From Mesorhizobium jarvisii (GTDB lineage Bacteria > Pseudomonadota > Alphaproteobacteria > Rhizobiales > Rhizobiaceae): a stretch of 64,000 nucleotides of DNA. The stretch covers positions 1-64,000 of the forward strand of contig NZ_QZXA01000011.1 of the NCBI RefSeq assembly GCF_003601985.1, read 5' to 3'. How positions within the stretch are numbered: the first letter of the stretch is position 1; each line of letters opens with the position of its first letter. The translations under genes were made by a program, and so were the position numbers. A model generated the notes under the pieces. That model was given only the letters and a program-made list of their open reading frames with translations, was not told the DNA's origin and did not search any database. Of the stretch, positions 57,272-64,000 are shown piece after piece.

Positions 57272-58390
57272 TCAGGTGGCGCGGCCGAAGCGATCAACCC
57301 TGAAATCGTCGAGCGGTGTTTCGCAGCGGTCGGTCATGACGAGTTCGGCCATGGCGTCGCCAACGCCCGGACCAAGCTGGAAGCCATGTCCGCTGAAGCC
57401 GAAGGCATGGAACAGGCCTGGCGTCGTCGCCGAGCGTCCCATGACCGGCAGCATGTCGCGCACATAACCCTCGCAGCCGGACCAGGTGCGGATGACCGCG
57501 ACCTGCGCGATTGCCGGCAGCAGTCGCGCGACCGCGCGCAATTGCAGCGGAAGGCGCGTGGGATCGGCGACCGCATGACCTGGATCGAGGTCGACCGGTA
57601 CCCTTTCGGCCGCGCCGCCGAAGACGATGTTGCCCCGCTCGACCTGACGCAGATAGGCGCCATGGTCCTTGTCGCGCGTCCAGATGCCGATCACCGGCAG
57701 AATCCGGTGCGGCAGCGGCTCGGTCACGCCCATCTGCGGACCGCAGGCGTCGAGCGGAACCTCTTCGCCGAACTGCGCGGCGACGCGCGCGCCCCAGGCC
57801 CCGGCGGTATTGAGCAGACACTCGGCGGCGAATGTACCTTTGGAACATACGACAACGAACCCGGACCCCGAGCGCCTGATCGTGTCGATTTCAGCATCCT
57901 CGACGATCGCCACGCCAAGCTTGCGGGCGGCTTCGGCGAAGGCCGGCGCGATCAGTCGGGGATTGCCGCTGCCGTCATGCGGCGAGAACGACGCGGCGAT
58001 CGCGTCAGGGCCGAGGCCGGGAAACCGGGAGGAGATTTCGCGCTGTCCGAGTTCCTCCAGTTCAAGCCCCCAAGGTCGCGCCGCCTCGGCATAAGCCCGC
58101 ATGTCGGCAAGACTACCTTCATCAAAGATCAGCCGGATATGACCGGTGGCGCGGAATTCCACGTCACGGCCCAGCATCTGATCGGCCTCTCGCCACAGCT
58201 CAAGCGAGCGATGGGCCAGCGGAAGTTGGGACAGATGACGCCCCGTGCGCCGGATGTTGCCGAAGGAAGCGACGGTCGCTCCGGTGCCGACCCGGTTGCG
58301 CTCGATCAGCGTCACGTGCGCACCGCGCCTGGCGAGGAAATAGGCCGAAGCAGTCCCCATCAATCCACCGCCCAGCACGATCACATCCAT
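57272..58390 (-). CDS. FAD-dependent oxidoreductase (D-amino-acid oxidase family)
   Basis: A 372-residue DAO-family flavoprotein from the ATG at 58390. The FAD-binding motif is VIVLGGGLMGTASAYFLARR, followed by VTLIERNRVGTGAT. LNTAGAWGARVA is the second FAD-contact region, and the C-terminus has HAFGFSGHGFQLGPGVGDAM, a hallmark of sarcosine/glycine-oxidase-type enzymes. It is divergent from a LysR gene. With the HcnA- and HcnB-like genes downstream of HyuAB it recalls three-part HcnABC, opine or proline-type dehydrogenases; this one would be the HcnC-like part. Confidence 0.87.
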   Translation of the reverse strand: MDVIVLGGGLMGTASAYFLARRGAHVTLIERNRVGTGATVASFGNIRRTGRHLSQLPLAHRSLELWREADQMLGRDVEFRATGHIRLIFDEGSLADMRAYAEAARPWGLELEELGQREISSRFPGLGPDAIAASFSPHDGSGNPRLIAPAFAEAARKLGVAIVEDAEIDTIRRSGSGFVVVCSKGTFAAECLLNTAGAWGARVAAQFGEEVPLDACGPQMGVTEPLPHRILPVIGIWTRDKDHGAYLRQVERGNIVFGGAAERVPVDLDPGHAVADPTRLPLQLRAVARLLPAIAQVAVIRTWSGCEGYVRDMLPVMGRSATTPGLFHAFGFSGHGFQLGPGVGDAMAELVMTDRCETPLDDFRVDRFGRAT

Positions 58391-58503
58391 GGTTGTTCCC
58401 TGCGCGGAGCGAATGATCTGAAGTCGCCGATCTTGTCGGCACCGCTTCATTGCGTCAAAGATGGGTTTGGACAACAGCCATAAGCCTGACCTATGGAGTG
58501 GCA

Positions 58504-59409
58504 ATGCGGGCCCGTCAGCTCGAAGTGTTCATCGCCGTCATGCGCGCGGGCACCGTGACTGCCGCGGCGCGGATGCTGAACATCTCCCAACCCGCACTCA
58601 GCCAGATCCTGCTCCACACCGAGGACGAACTTGGCTTCACGTTATTCGAGCGCGTCAAGGGCCGGCTGCGGCCAACCCCGGAGGCGCTCGAGATATTCGC
58701 CGATGCCGAGCGTCTATCGGCGGGGTTGGAGGGCTTGCGCCGCAAGACCACTGATCTGCGTCTGGGTCGGACGGGGCTGGTCCGGGTCGCGGCCTCGCCG
58801 CCGCCGGCCCTGGCGATCTTGCCGCGCGCTTTCACCAGCTTCCGGGCGCGGCATCCCGATATTTTGCTGCGCTCCCACATGGCGCCGATCGCCGCCATCG
58901 TCGACATGCTGCGCGCCGGCGATGCCAGCCTTGGCGTGGCCTTGGACGACCGCCTGCCTCCCGACATCGAGGCGGAGGTGCTCGGCAGCGTCGGCTTCGC
59001 CTGCCTGCTGCCCATCGGGCATGCGTTGGCCGGGAAAACCGAGCTGACGCTCTCCGATCTCGCCGGAGAGGAATTGATATCCTATCGTGGAAACACCCGC
59101 CCCGCCGACGAACTGGCCCATGCCGCGCGCGCACAAGGTGTGGTGGTTTCGCCATCGCTCGAGATCGATGTCTCCATTTCGGCGGTTGGCTTCGTCCAGG
59201 CCGGTTTGGGGATCGCCCTCGTCGATGCGCTGCTGCCCTGGCACCAGTTTGCCGGGCTTGCCGTCCGGCCTCTCGCGAATGGCCCGGAATTCCCGATCGC
59301 GCTGCTCACCTCGCGCACACGGGCTCTTTCGCGGGTCGATGAGATGATGCGCGACCAGATTCGCGCGGCCTGTTCCGTTGTGCTGGGCGACGACAAGACA
59401 GGGGCATAA
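58504..59409 (+). CDS. LysR-family transcriptional regulator
   Basis: A 301-residue regulator from the ATG at 58504. The N-terminal winged helix-turn-helix is RQLEVFIAVMRAGTVTAAAR followed by LNISQPALSQILLHTEDELG. The effector domain follows from RVAASPPPALAILPRAF. It is divergent from the FAD oxidoreductase (113 bp) and is followed by hyuA-like genes, so it probably controls both directions. Confidence 0.92.
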   Translation: MRARQLEVFIAVMRAGTVTAAARMLNISQPALSQILLHTEDELGFTLFERVKGRLRPTPEALEIFADAERLSAGLEGLRRKTTDLRLGRTGLVRVAASPPPALAILPRAFTSFRARHPDILLRSHMAPIAAIVDMLRAGDASLGVALDDRLPPDIEAEVLGSVGFACLLPIGHALAGKTELTLSDLAGEELISYRGNTRPADELAHAARAQGVVVSPSLEIDVSISAVGFVQAGLGIALVDALLPWHQFAGLAVRPLANGPEFPIALLTSRTRALSRVDEMMRDQIRAACSVVLGDDKTGA

Positions 59410-59498
59410 GTAAGACTTATATCGTTCCTCGTCATACGTCTTGGACCCTGGCCATCCTGTCGTGTCAGCTTTGGTTGGACCACAGGAAGGGACGTATC

Positions 59499-61577
59499 AT
59501 GGATGGTTCCATCGCAGCGGACGAGGCGCGGAACGAAGCCGACTGGAAGGTCGGCGTCGATATCGGTGGCACATTCATCGATTTCTGCGCGCTCGAAGCC
59601 AATTCCGGGCACGTCGCCTCGCTGAAAGTGCTGACGACGCCGGAGGATCCGGGCGCCGAGCTGATGACGGGCCTCAGGCTTCTTGCCGAGCGCGAAGGCT
59701 TTGACCCCAACCGTATGACGCGCTTCGTGCACGGCACGACCGTCGGCATCAACACCATCATCCAGCGCAAGGGCGCGCCGCTGGCGCTGTTCACCAATGC
59801 CGGCTTCGAGGACGTGATCGAACTCGCGCGGTTGCGCATGCCGGACATGTATTCGCTGTTCTGCTCGCGGCCGGACCCGCTGATCTCGCGCGACATGGTG
59901 TTCGGCATCCCGGCTCGCATGCGTGCCGATGGGAGCGAATCCCAGGCGCCTGATATGGCGGCGGTGGCCAGGGCGGTGGCGGCGGCGAAAGCGAATGGGG
60001 CGCAGGGGATCATCGTCTCCTTCCTCCATTCATGGCGCAATGCCGCGCAGGAGGCCGCCGTCAAGGCAACGATCGCGGGTCTCGCGCCAGACCTCTTCGT
60101 CTTCTCTTCGGCCGAGGTGTGGCCTGTCATCCGCGAATATGAGCGCACCTCGACCGCCATCCTCAATGGCTATGTCCATCCCCGCGTCTCGGGCTATCTG
60201 ACGGCGCTGGAAGAGCGGCTGAAGGACCGCGGCGTGCCGGCCCGTCCGATGCTGACAAAGTCGAACGGTGGGCTGATGAACGCTGCCGAAGGCAAGCGCG
60301 CCTGCGTGAACATGCTTTTGTCGGGAACGGCCTCCGGCGTCATCGGCGCCTCGTGGCTGGCGCGCCAGGCGGGCGAGGACAAGGTCCTTACCCTCGACAT
60401 TGGCGGGACCTCGGCCGACTTCGCGCTCATCATCGACGGCGAGGCGCAGTTCGGCACCGGTGAACTGATCGGCGAATTTCCGCTCCATATCCCGTCCGTG
60501 TCAGTGAGCTCGATCGGCGTCGGCGGCGGCTCGATCGCCAGTGTCGACGCGCAAGGGGTGCTGCGGGTCGGGCCGGAGTCGGCCGGCTCGACGCCTGGAC
60601 CAGCCTGCTATGGCCGTGGCGGCGAACGCGCGACGGTGACGGACGCCATGGTGGTGTGCGGATGGCTCGGTCACAGCGAGATGGCCTATGGCCAGCTCCG
60701 GATCGATACCCAACTGGCGCATCGCGCGGTCGGCGACCTTGCCGCCCGGCTCGGCCGCCCGATCGAGCAGACTGCGCAGGCGATCCTCGATATCGCGGTG
60801 TCGGAAATGTTCGTCGAGGTCGAGAAACTCGCCTCGCGCGCCGGCGTCGACTTGCGCGATTTCACGCTGATGCCCTTCGGCGGCGGCGGCCCCATGCTCG
60901 GCGCCTTCCTTGCCCGCGAACTCGGGATGAAGCGCGTCATGGCGCCCCGCCGCCCCGGCGTGGTGTCGGCGCTGGGCGGCCTGGTGGCGGATCTGCGCGG
61001 CGACTTCATCCGCACGGTCTTCACCCCGCTGTCGGGCGCTACGCTCCCGACAATTCGCAAGGCCTTCGAGACGCTCGCGCATGAGGGCCGCGGCTGGCTT
61101 GCGGCGCAGGGCCACTACGCGGCGGCGGAACTCACTCTCTCCTGCGACATGCGCTACTTCGGCCAAAGCTATGAGATCGAGGTCGTCCTTTCGCCGGAAT
61201 GGCTGACGGGCGACGACGTAGCCCCGATCGAGCAGGCCTTCCATCTTACCCATCAGGGGCTTTACGATTTCCATGACCCGGATGGCGAGGTCGAGCTTGT
61301 GGATATCAGGCTGTCCGCTATAGGCGCTGGGCCGAAACTCTCTCTCCCGGAGACCGAAGAAGTGGACGTCGCGGCCATCCCGGCGCGCCGGCTCCCGGTC
61401 TATACGGGCCTCCGCGTCGAAACCGTCGACCTCCACGACCGCCAGGCCCTCGTGCCGGGCAGCATGTTCCACGGGCCTGCCGTGGTCGTCCAGGAAGACA
61501 CTACCTTAGCCATTCCCGCCGGAGCGCAGGCACGGGTAGACCGCCATCTCAACCTTCTGCTGACCTTCGCGGAGTGA
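59499..61577 (+). CDS. hyuA: Hydantoinase/oxoprolinase subunit A
   Basis: A 692-residue protein from the ATG at 59499, with AGGAAGGGA upstream. Two ASKHA-type motifs are present: GVDIGGTFIDFCALE at the N-terminus and VLTLDIGGTSADFALIIDG in the middle. The family hallmark FGGGGPMLGAFLARELGM follows. Family members hydrolyse cyclic amides such as hydantoins or 5-oxoproline with ATP, or act as carboxylases. The substrate is unknown. The B subunit starts 4 bp after its stop. Confidence 0.92.
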   Translation: MDGSIAADEARNEADWKVGVDIGGTFIDFCALEANSGHVASLKVLTTPEDPGAELMTGLRLLAEREGFDPNRMTRFVHGTTVGINTIIQRKGAPLALFTNAGFEDVIELARLRMPDMYSLFCSRPDPLISRDMVFGIPARMRADGSESQAPDMAAVARAVAAAKANGAQGIIVSFLHSWRNAAQEAAVKATIAGLAPDLFVFSSAEVWPVIREYERTSTAILNGYVHPRVSGYLTALEERLKDRGVPARPMLTKSNGGLMNAAEGKRACVNMLLSGTASGVIGASWLARQAGEDKVLTLDIGGTSADFALIIDGEAQFGTGELIGEFPLHIPSVSVSSIGVGGGSIASVDAQGVLRVGPESAGSTPGPACYGRGGERATVTDAMVVCGWLGHSEMAYGQLRIDTQLAHRAVGDLAARLGRPIEQTAQAILDIAVSEMFVEVEKLASRAGVDLRDFTLMPFGGGGPMLGAFLARELGMKRVMAPRRPGVVSALGGLVADLRGDFIRTVFTPLSGATLPTIRKAFETLAHEGRGWLAAQGHYAAAELTLSCDMRYFGQSYEIEVVLSPEWLTGDDVAPIEQAFHLTHQGLYDFHDPDGEVELVDIRLSAIGAGPKLSLPETEEVDVAAIPARRLPVYTGLRVETVDLHDRQALVPGSMFHGPAVVVQEDTTLAIPAGAQARVDRHLNLLLTFAE

Positions 61578-61581
61578 CGCC

Positions 61582-63567
61582 ATGTTTGACCGTACAAACC
61601 TCCAGGTTCTGGCCAACCATGCCCGCGCGGCCGCCGAGAACATGGCCCATACGCTGCATCGCACCGCGCACTCCGCCTTCGTCAAGGAGACGCAGGATTT
61701 TACGGTGATGCTGATGGATCGGTCGGGAGCGACCTTCGCCGTGCCGATGGAGCTTGGCGCCACCTGGTATCCGGGGCTTTCCTATCACCGCGCCATTGCG
61801 ATGGTCGGCGACTACCGGCCCGGCGACATTGCCTTCACCAACGATCCCTATTCCGGCCACGTCGCTACGCACGCGCCCGACACGCATCTGTGGAAGCCGG
61901 TATTCGTCGACGGCGAGATTGTCGCCTGGACCGGTGGGCATATCCACAACACCGACATGGGTGGGGCGGTGCCGGCGTCGCTCAGCCGGGCACTGACCGA
62001 AATCCATCAGGAAGGCATCCGCTTTCCGCCGATGAAGCTGGTGCGGGAAGGTGTCTTCGACGAGATGATCCTGCGGATCATGAGCACCAATGTGCGCAAG
62101 CCCGACCTCAACATCGGCGACATCAAGGCGCTGGTCGGGGCGCTCAACACCGGCGAGCGCAAGATCCAGGCGATGGTGCGGAAGTTTGGCAAGGCCGGTT
62201 TCATCGAAGGTGTTTCGGCGCTTCTCGACCATGCCGAGGCGCAAGCGCGCGACGTGCTGCGCGCCATGCCCGACGGCACCTGGGAATTCGCCGACTACGC
62301 CGACGAGGATTCGGTCGAGGCCAATCCATGCCGGCTGAAGCTGACGCTGACGATCAAGGGCGACGAGGCGGTGCTAGACTTCACCGGCTCCGATCCGCAA
62401 CTCGGTTCCTCGCTCAACGTGCCTTCGGGCGGCGATCCGCGTCACACTATGCTGCTGGTGGGTGTCTACTATGTGCTCTATACGCTGAACCCAAAGATCC
62501 TGCTCAACACAGGCCTCACCCGGCCGTTCACCTGCATCGCACCCACTGGGTCGGTGCTGAATCCGGTGCATCCCGCCGCGGTCGGCATGCGCTCGCTCAC
62601 CTGCGCCCGGCTGCGGTCGGTCATCTTCGGCGCCTTCTCGCAAGCCGTGCCGGAGCGCCTGCCCGCGGCTCCGGCCGGCAACAACTGCATCGTCAACGTC
62701 ATGACCACGGACGAGCGCACCAGCCGCACCGTCATCGCGGCGGTGAACCCGGTCGTGGGCGGCGGCGGCGCGATGCCGCATCGCGACGGCACCAACGGCT
62801 CTGGCGCGGATGCCGCCTACCTCAAGAACACGCCGATCGAGATCACCGAGACCGAGACCCCAATCGAATTCGTGAGATACGGGCTCGCCAGGGATAGTGG
62901 TGGCGCGGGCCGCTGGCGCGGCGGGCTGGCGACCGAGATGGCCTTTCGCGTCTTTGCCCCAGACTCCAGGATCACGGCGCGCAACCGCGACCGCAGTTTC
63001 TTCCGTCCCTGGGGTGTGCTGGGCGGCAAGGCCGCCGGACTGTCGGACATGGTCGTCAATCCGGGCACCGAGCGGGAGCGGCCGCTGGGCAATATCGACA
63101 CTGCGGTCCTGCAGCCCGGCGACGTGCTCGAGATCCGCTCCGCCGGAGGCGGTGGGCGCGGCGATCCGTATGAACGCGAGCCCTGGCGGGTCGCGCAGGA
63201 TGTGCGGCGCGGCTATCTTTCGCCGGGTGCGGCCGAACGCGACTATGGCGTCGTCCTCCGTGGCGACGAGGTTGACGAGCAGGCAACGGGGCAAGTGCGC
63301 GCGCATCACGAGCCGGCCACCGGCCATTTCCATTTCGGTCCGGAGCGCGAAGGCTACGAGGCGCAGTGGACGCCGCCAGCCTATGACCGGCTCACCGCCA
63401 TACTAAGGGACTTGCCGATCCATTGGCGGTTCTTCGCCAAGACGGAGATCTTCCGCCGCATGAAGGGACGCTCCGGGTCGGAGGGTGTTCAGGCGGCTTT
63501 CGATGCCGTTTGCGAACGCTTCCCCGAACTGCCGCGTCCTCTCCCCGTGCGCGAGGCCGCGGAATGA
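61582..63567 (+). CDS. hyuB: Hydantoinase/oxoprolinase subunit B
   Basis: A 661-residue HyuB-type protein. It starts with NLQVLANHARAAAENMAHTL and contains GDIAFTNDPYSGHVATHAPD, VAWTGGHIHNTDMGG with probable metal-binding histidines, AVGMRSLTCARLRSV, and SAGGGGRGDPYEREPW near the C-terminus. It forms a complex with HyuA. It overlaps the ferredoxin-like gene by 4 bp (ATGA), so both are translated together. Confidence 0.93.
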   Translation: MFDRTNLQVLANHARAAAENMAHTLHRTAHSAFVKETQDFTVMLMDRSGATFAVPMELGATWYPGLSYHRAIAMVGDYRPGDIAFTNDPYSGHVATHAPDTHLWKPVFVDGEIVAWTGGHIHNTDMGGAVPASLSRALTEIHQEGIRFPPMKLVREGVFDEMILRIMSTNVRKPDLNIGDIKALVGALNTGERKIQAMVRKFGKAGFIEGVSALLDHAEAQARDVLRAMPDGTWEFADYADEDSVEANPCRLKLTLTIKGDEAVLDFTGSDPQLGSSLNVPSGGDPRHTMLLVGVYYVLYTLNPKILLNTGLTRPFTCIAPTGSVLNPVHPAAVGMRSLTCARLRSVIFGAFSQAVPERLPAAPAGNNCIVNVMTTDERTSRTVIAAVNPVVGGGGAMPHRDGTNGSGADAAYLKNTPIEITETETPIEFVRYGLARDSGGAGRWRGGLATEMAFRVFAPDSRITARNRDRSFFRPWGVLGGKAAGLSDMVVNPGTERERPLGNIDTAVLQPGDVLEIRSAGGGGRGDPYEREPWRVAQDVRRGYLSPGAAERDYGVVLRGDEVDEQATGQVRAHHEPATGHFHFGPEREGYEAQWTPPAYDRLTAILRDLPIHWRFFAKTEIFRRMKGRSGSEGVQAAFDAVCERFPELPRPLPVREAAE

Positions 63568-63866
63568 TCACCACCGGCCGTATCGTCCGGCTGGCCGAGC
63601 GCGACCGGGCGGGGGTGCATTTCTTTTTTGACGGGCAGATCCGTAGGGCGCTCGAGGGCGACACTGTGCTGACCGCGATGCTGGCGTCAGGGCATGCCTT
63701 GCGGATGTCCGAGTTCGGACCTGAGCCCCGCGCCGGCTTCTGCCTGATGGGGGCCTGCCAGGATTGCTGGGTGTGGCAGGAGGAGGGACCGCGCCTGCGG
63801 GCGTGCACAACCCTGATCGCCGAAGGCATGCGGTTGCGCACCACGCCGCCGGAGAATTGGCCGTGA
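63564..63866 (+). CDS. (2Fe-2S)-binding protein, HcnA-like
   Basis: A 100-residue protein from the ATG at 63564. It carries a ferredoxin-type domain with cysteine pattern in FCLMGACQDCWVW and RACTT, preceded by GDTVLTAMLASGHALRM. Proteins like this are small subunits of HcnABC-type, opine or sarcosine-like oxidases. The next gene overlaps its stop by GTGA. Confidence 0.87.
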   Translation: MITTGRIVRLAERDRAGVHFFFDGQIRRALEGDTVLTAMLASGHALRMSEFGPEPRAGFCLMGACQDCWVWQEEGPRLRACTTLIAEGMRLRTTPPENWP

Positions 63867-64000
63867 GTGAGGCCCCGTCGACGCGGATCGCGATCGTCGG
63901 CGCTGGTCCCGCCGGCATAAGGGCGGCGGCGGCGCTGGTCGATGCGGGGCTCCATCCGGTTGTGATCGACGAAGGGCAGCGCGCCGGCGGCCAGATCTAT
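63863..64000 (+). CDS. FAD/NAD(P)-binding oxidoreductase, HcnB-like, partial
   Basis: The first 46 residues of a flavoprotein cut off by the window end. A GTG at 63863 overlaps the preceding stop. The FAD-binding motif is IAIVGAGPAGIRAAAALVDA, and EGQRAGGQIY is typical of HcnB-like and sarcosine-oxidase-alpha-like proteins. With the (2Fe-2S) protein and possibly the DAO-family protein at 57272 it would form a multi-subunit dehydrogenase. Confidence 0.85.
   Translation, partial: MSEAPSTRIAIVGAGPAGIRAAAALVDAGLHPVVIDEGQRAGGQIY

Overview
The window looks like a chromosomal segment of a Mesorhizobium-type alphaproteobacterium (Rhizobiales). Reasons: high GC; the gene order acetoacetyl-CoA synthetase - long PAS histidine kinase - phasin, which matches acsA2-cbrA-phaP1 of Sinorhizobium; a DUF768 gene, a family I know mainly from Mesorhizobium; typical rhizobial intergenic palindromes; and an alphaproteobacterial tRNA-His without an encoded G-1. 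All identifications come from reading the sequence; no database search was run.

Layout. (1) 1-500: a frameshifted four-helix-bundle (S23/IVS-type) gene between inverted arrays of the octamer GTAGGGCA/TGCCCTAC. (2) 0.5-12.4 kb: a PuuA-like glutamine synthetase, HAD hydrolase, response-regulator-like protein, isocitrate lyase with a divergent ScfR/RamB-like regulator, an EamA exporter and a putrescine-type ABC operon (potFGHI-like). (3) 12.4-21.8 kb: AsmA-like protein, acetoacetyl-CoA synthetase, CbrA-like kinase and phasin, with several intergenic palindromes. (4) 21.96-38.27 kb: a 16.3-kb element in tRNA-His, bounded by 49-bp perfect direct repeats, with a tyrosine integrase beside the right repeat, a divergent regulatory switch with three palindromic operators, a small-gene early operon, and a capsid/protease/tail-fibre set. 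It has no recognisable large terminase, portal, tape measure or lysis gene. (5) 38.3-39.1 kb: a decayed amino-acid ABC permease. (6) 39.2-57.0 kb: an apparently complete D-apiose system. It comprises a CUT1-type ABC transporter with a cytoplasmic glycoside-hydrolase-like DUF5060/DUF5605 protein, a ribose-type ABC transporter, and enzymes matching ApsD, ApnL, ApnO, OiaK and the RuBisCO-like OiaX, with a GntR/FadR-family regulator. (7) 57.3-64 kb: FAD oxidoreductase, LysR regulator, hydantoinase/oxoprolinase A and B, and HcnA/HcnB-like genes, the last cut by the window end.

How the genes work together. The most informative signal is a 19-bp operator-like motif (best form TGGTATGATSASTCWACCA) at four places: before the CUT1/hydrolase operon (39106-39124), between oiaX and the GntR gene (47860-47878), before the ribose-type transporter operon (56073-56091) and before apnO (57046-57064). 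It ties the uncharacterised transporter and hydrolase to the apiose genes. The reading is that apiose-containing glycosides enter by the CUT1 transporter, are cleaved inside the cell, and free D-apiose (also imported by the ribose-type transporter) is oxidised, lactone-opened, isomerised, phosphorylated and cleaved by the RuBisCO-like enzyme. The second point of interest is the compact capsid-encoding element, which may be a satellite or a reduced prophage.
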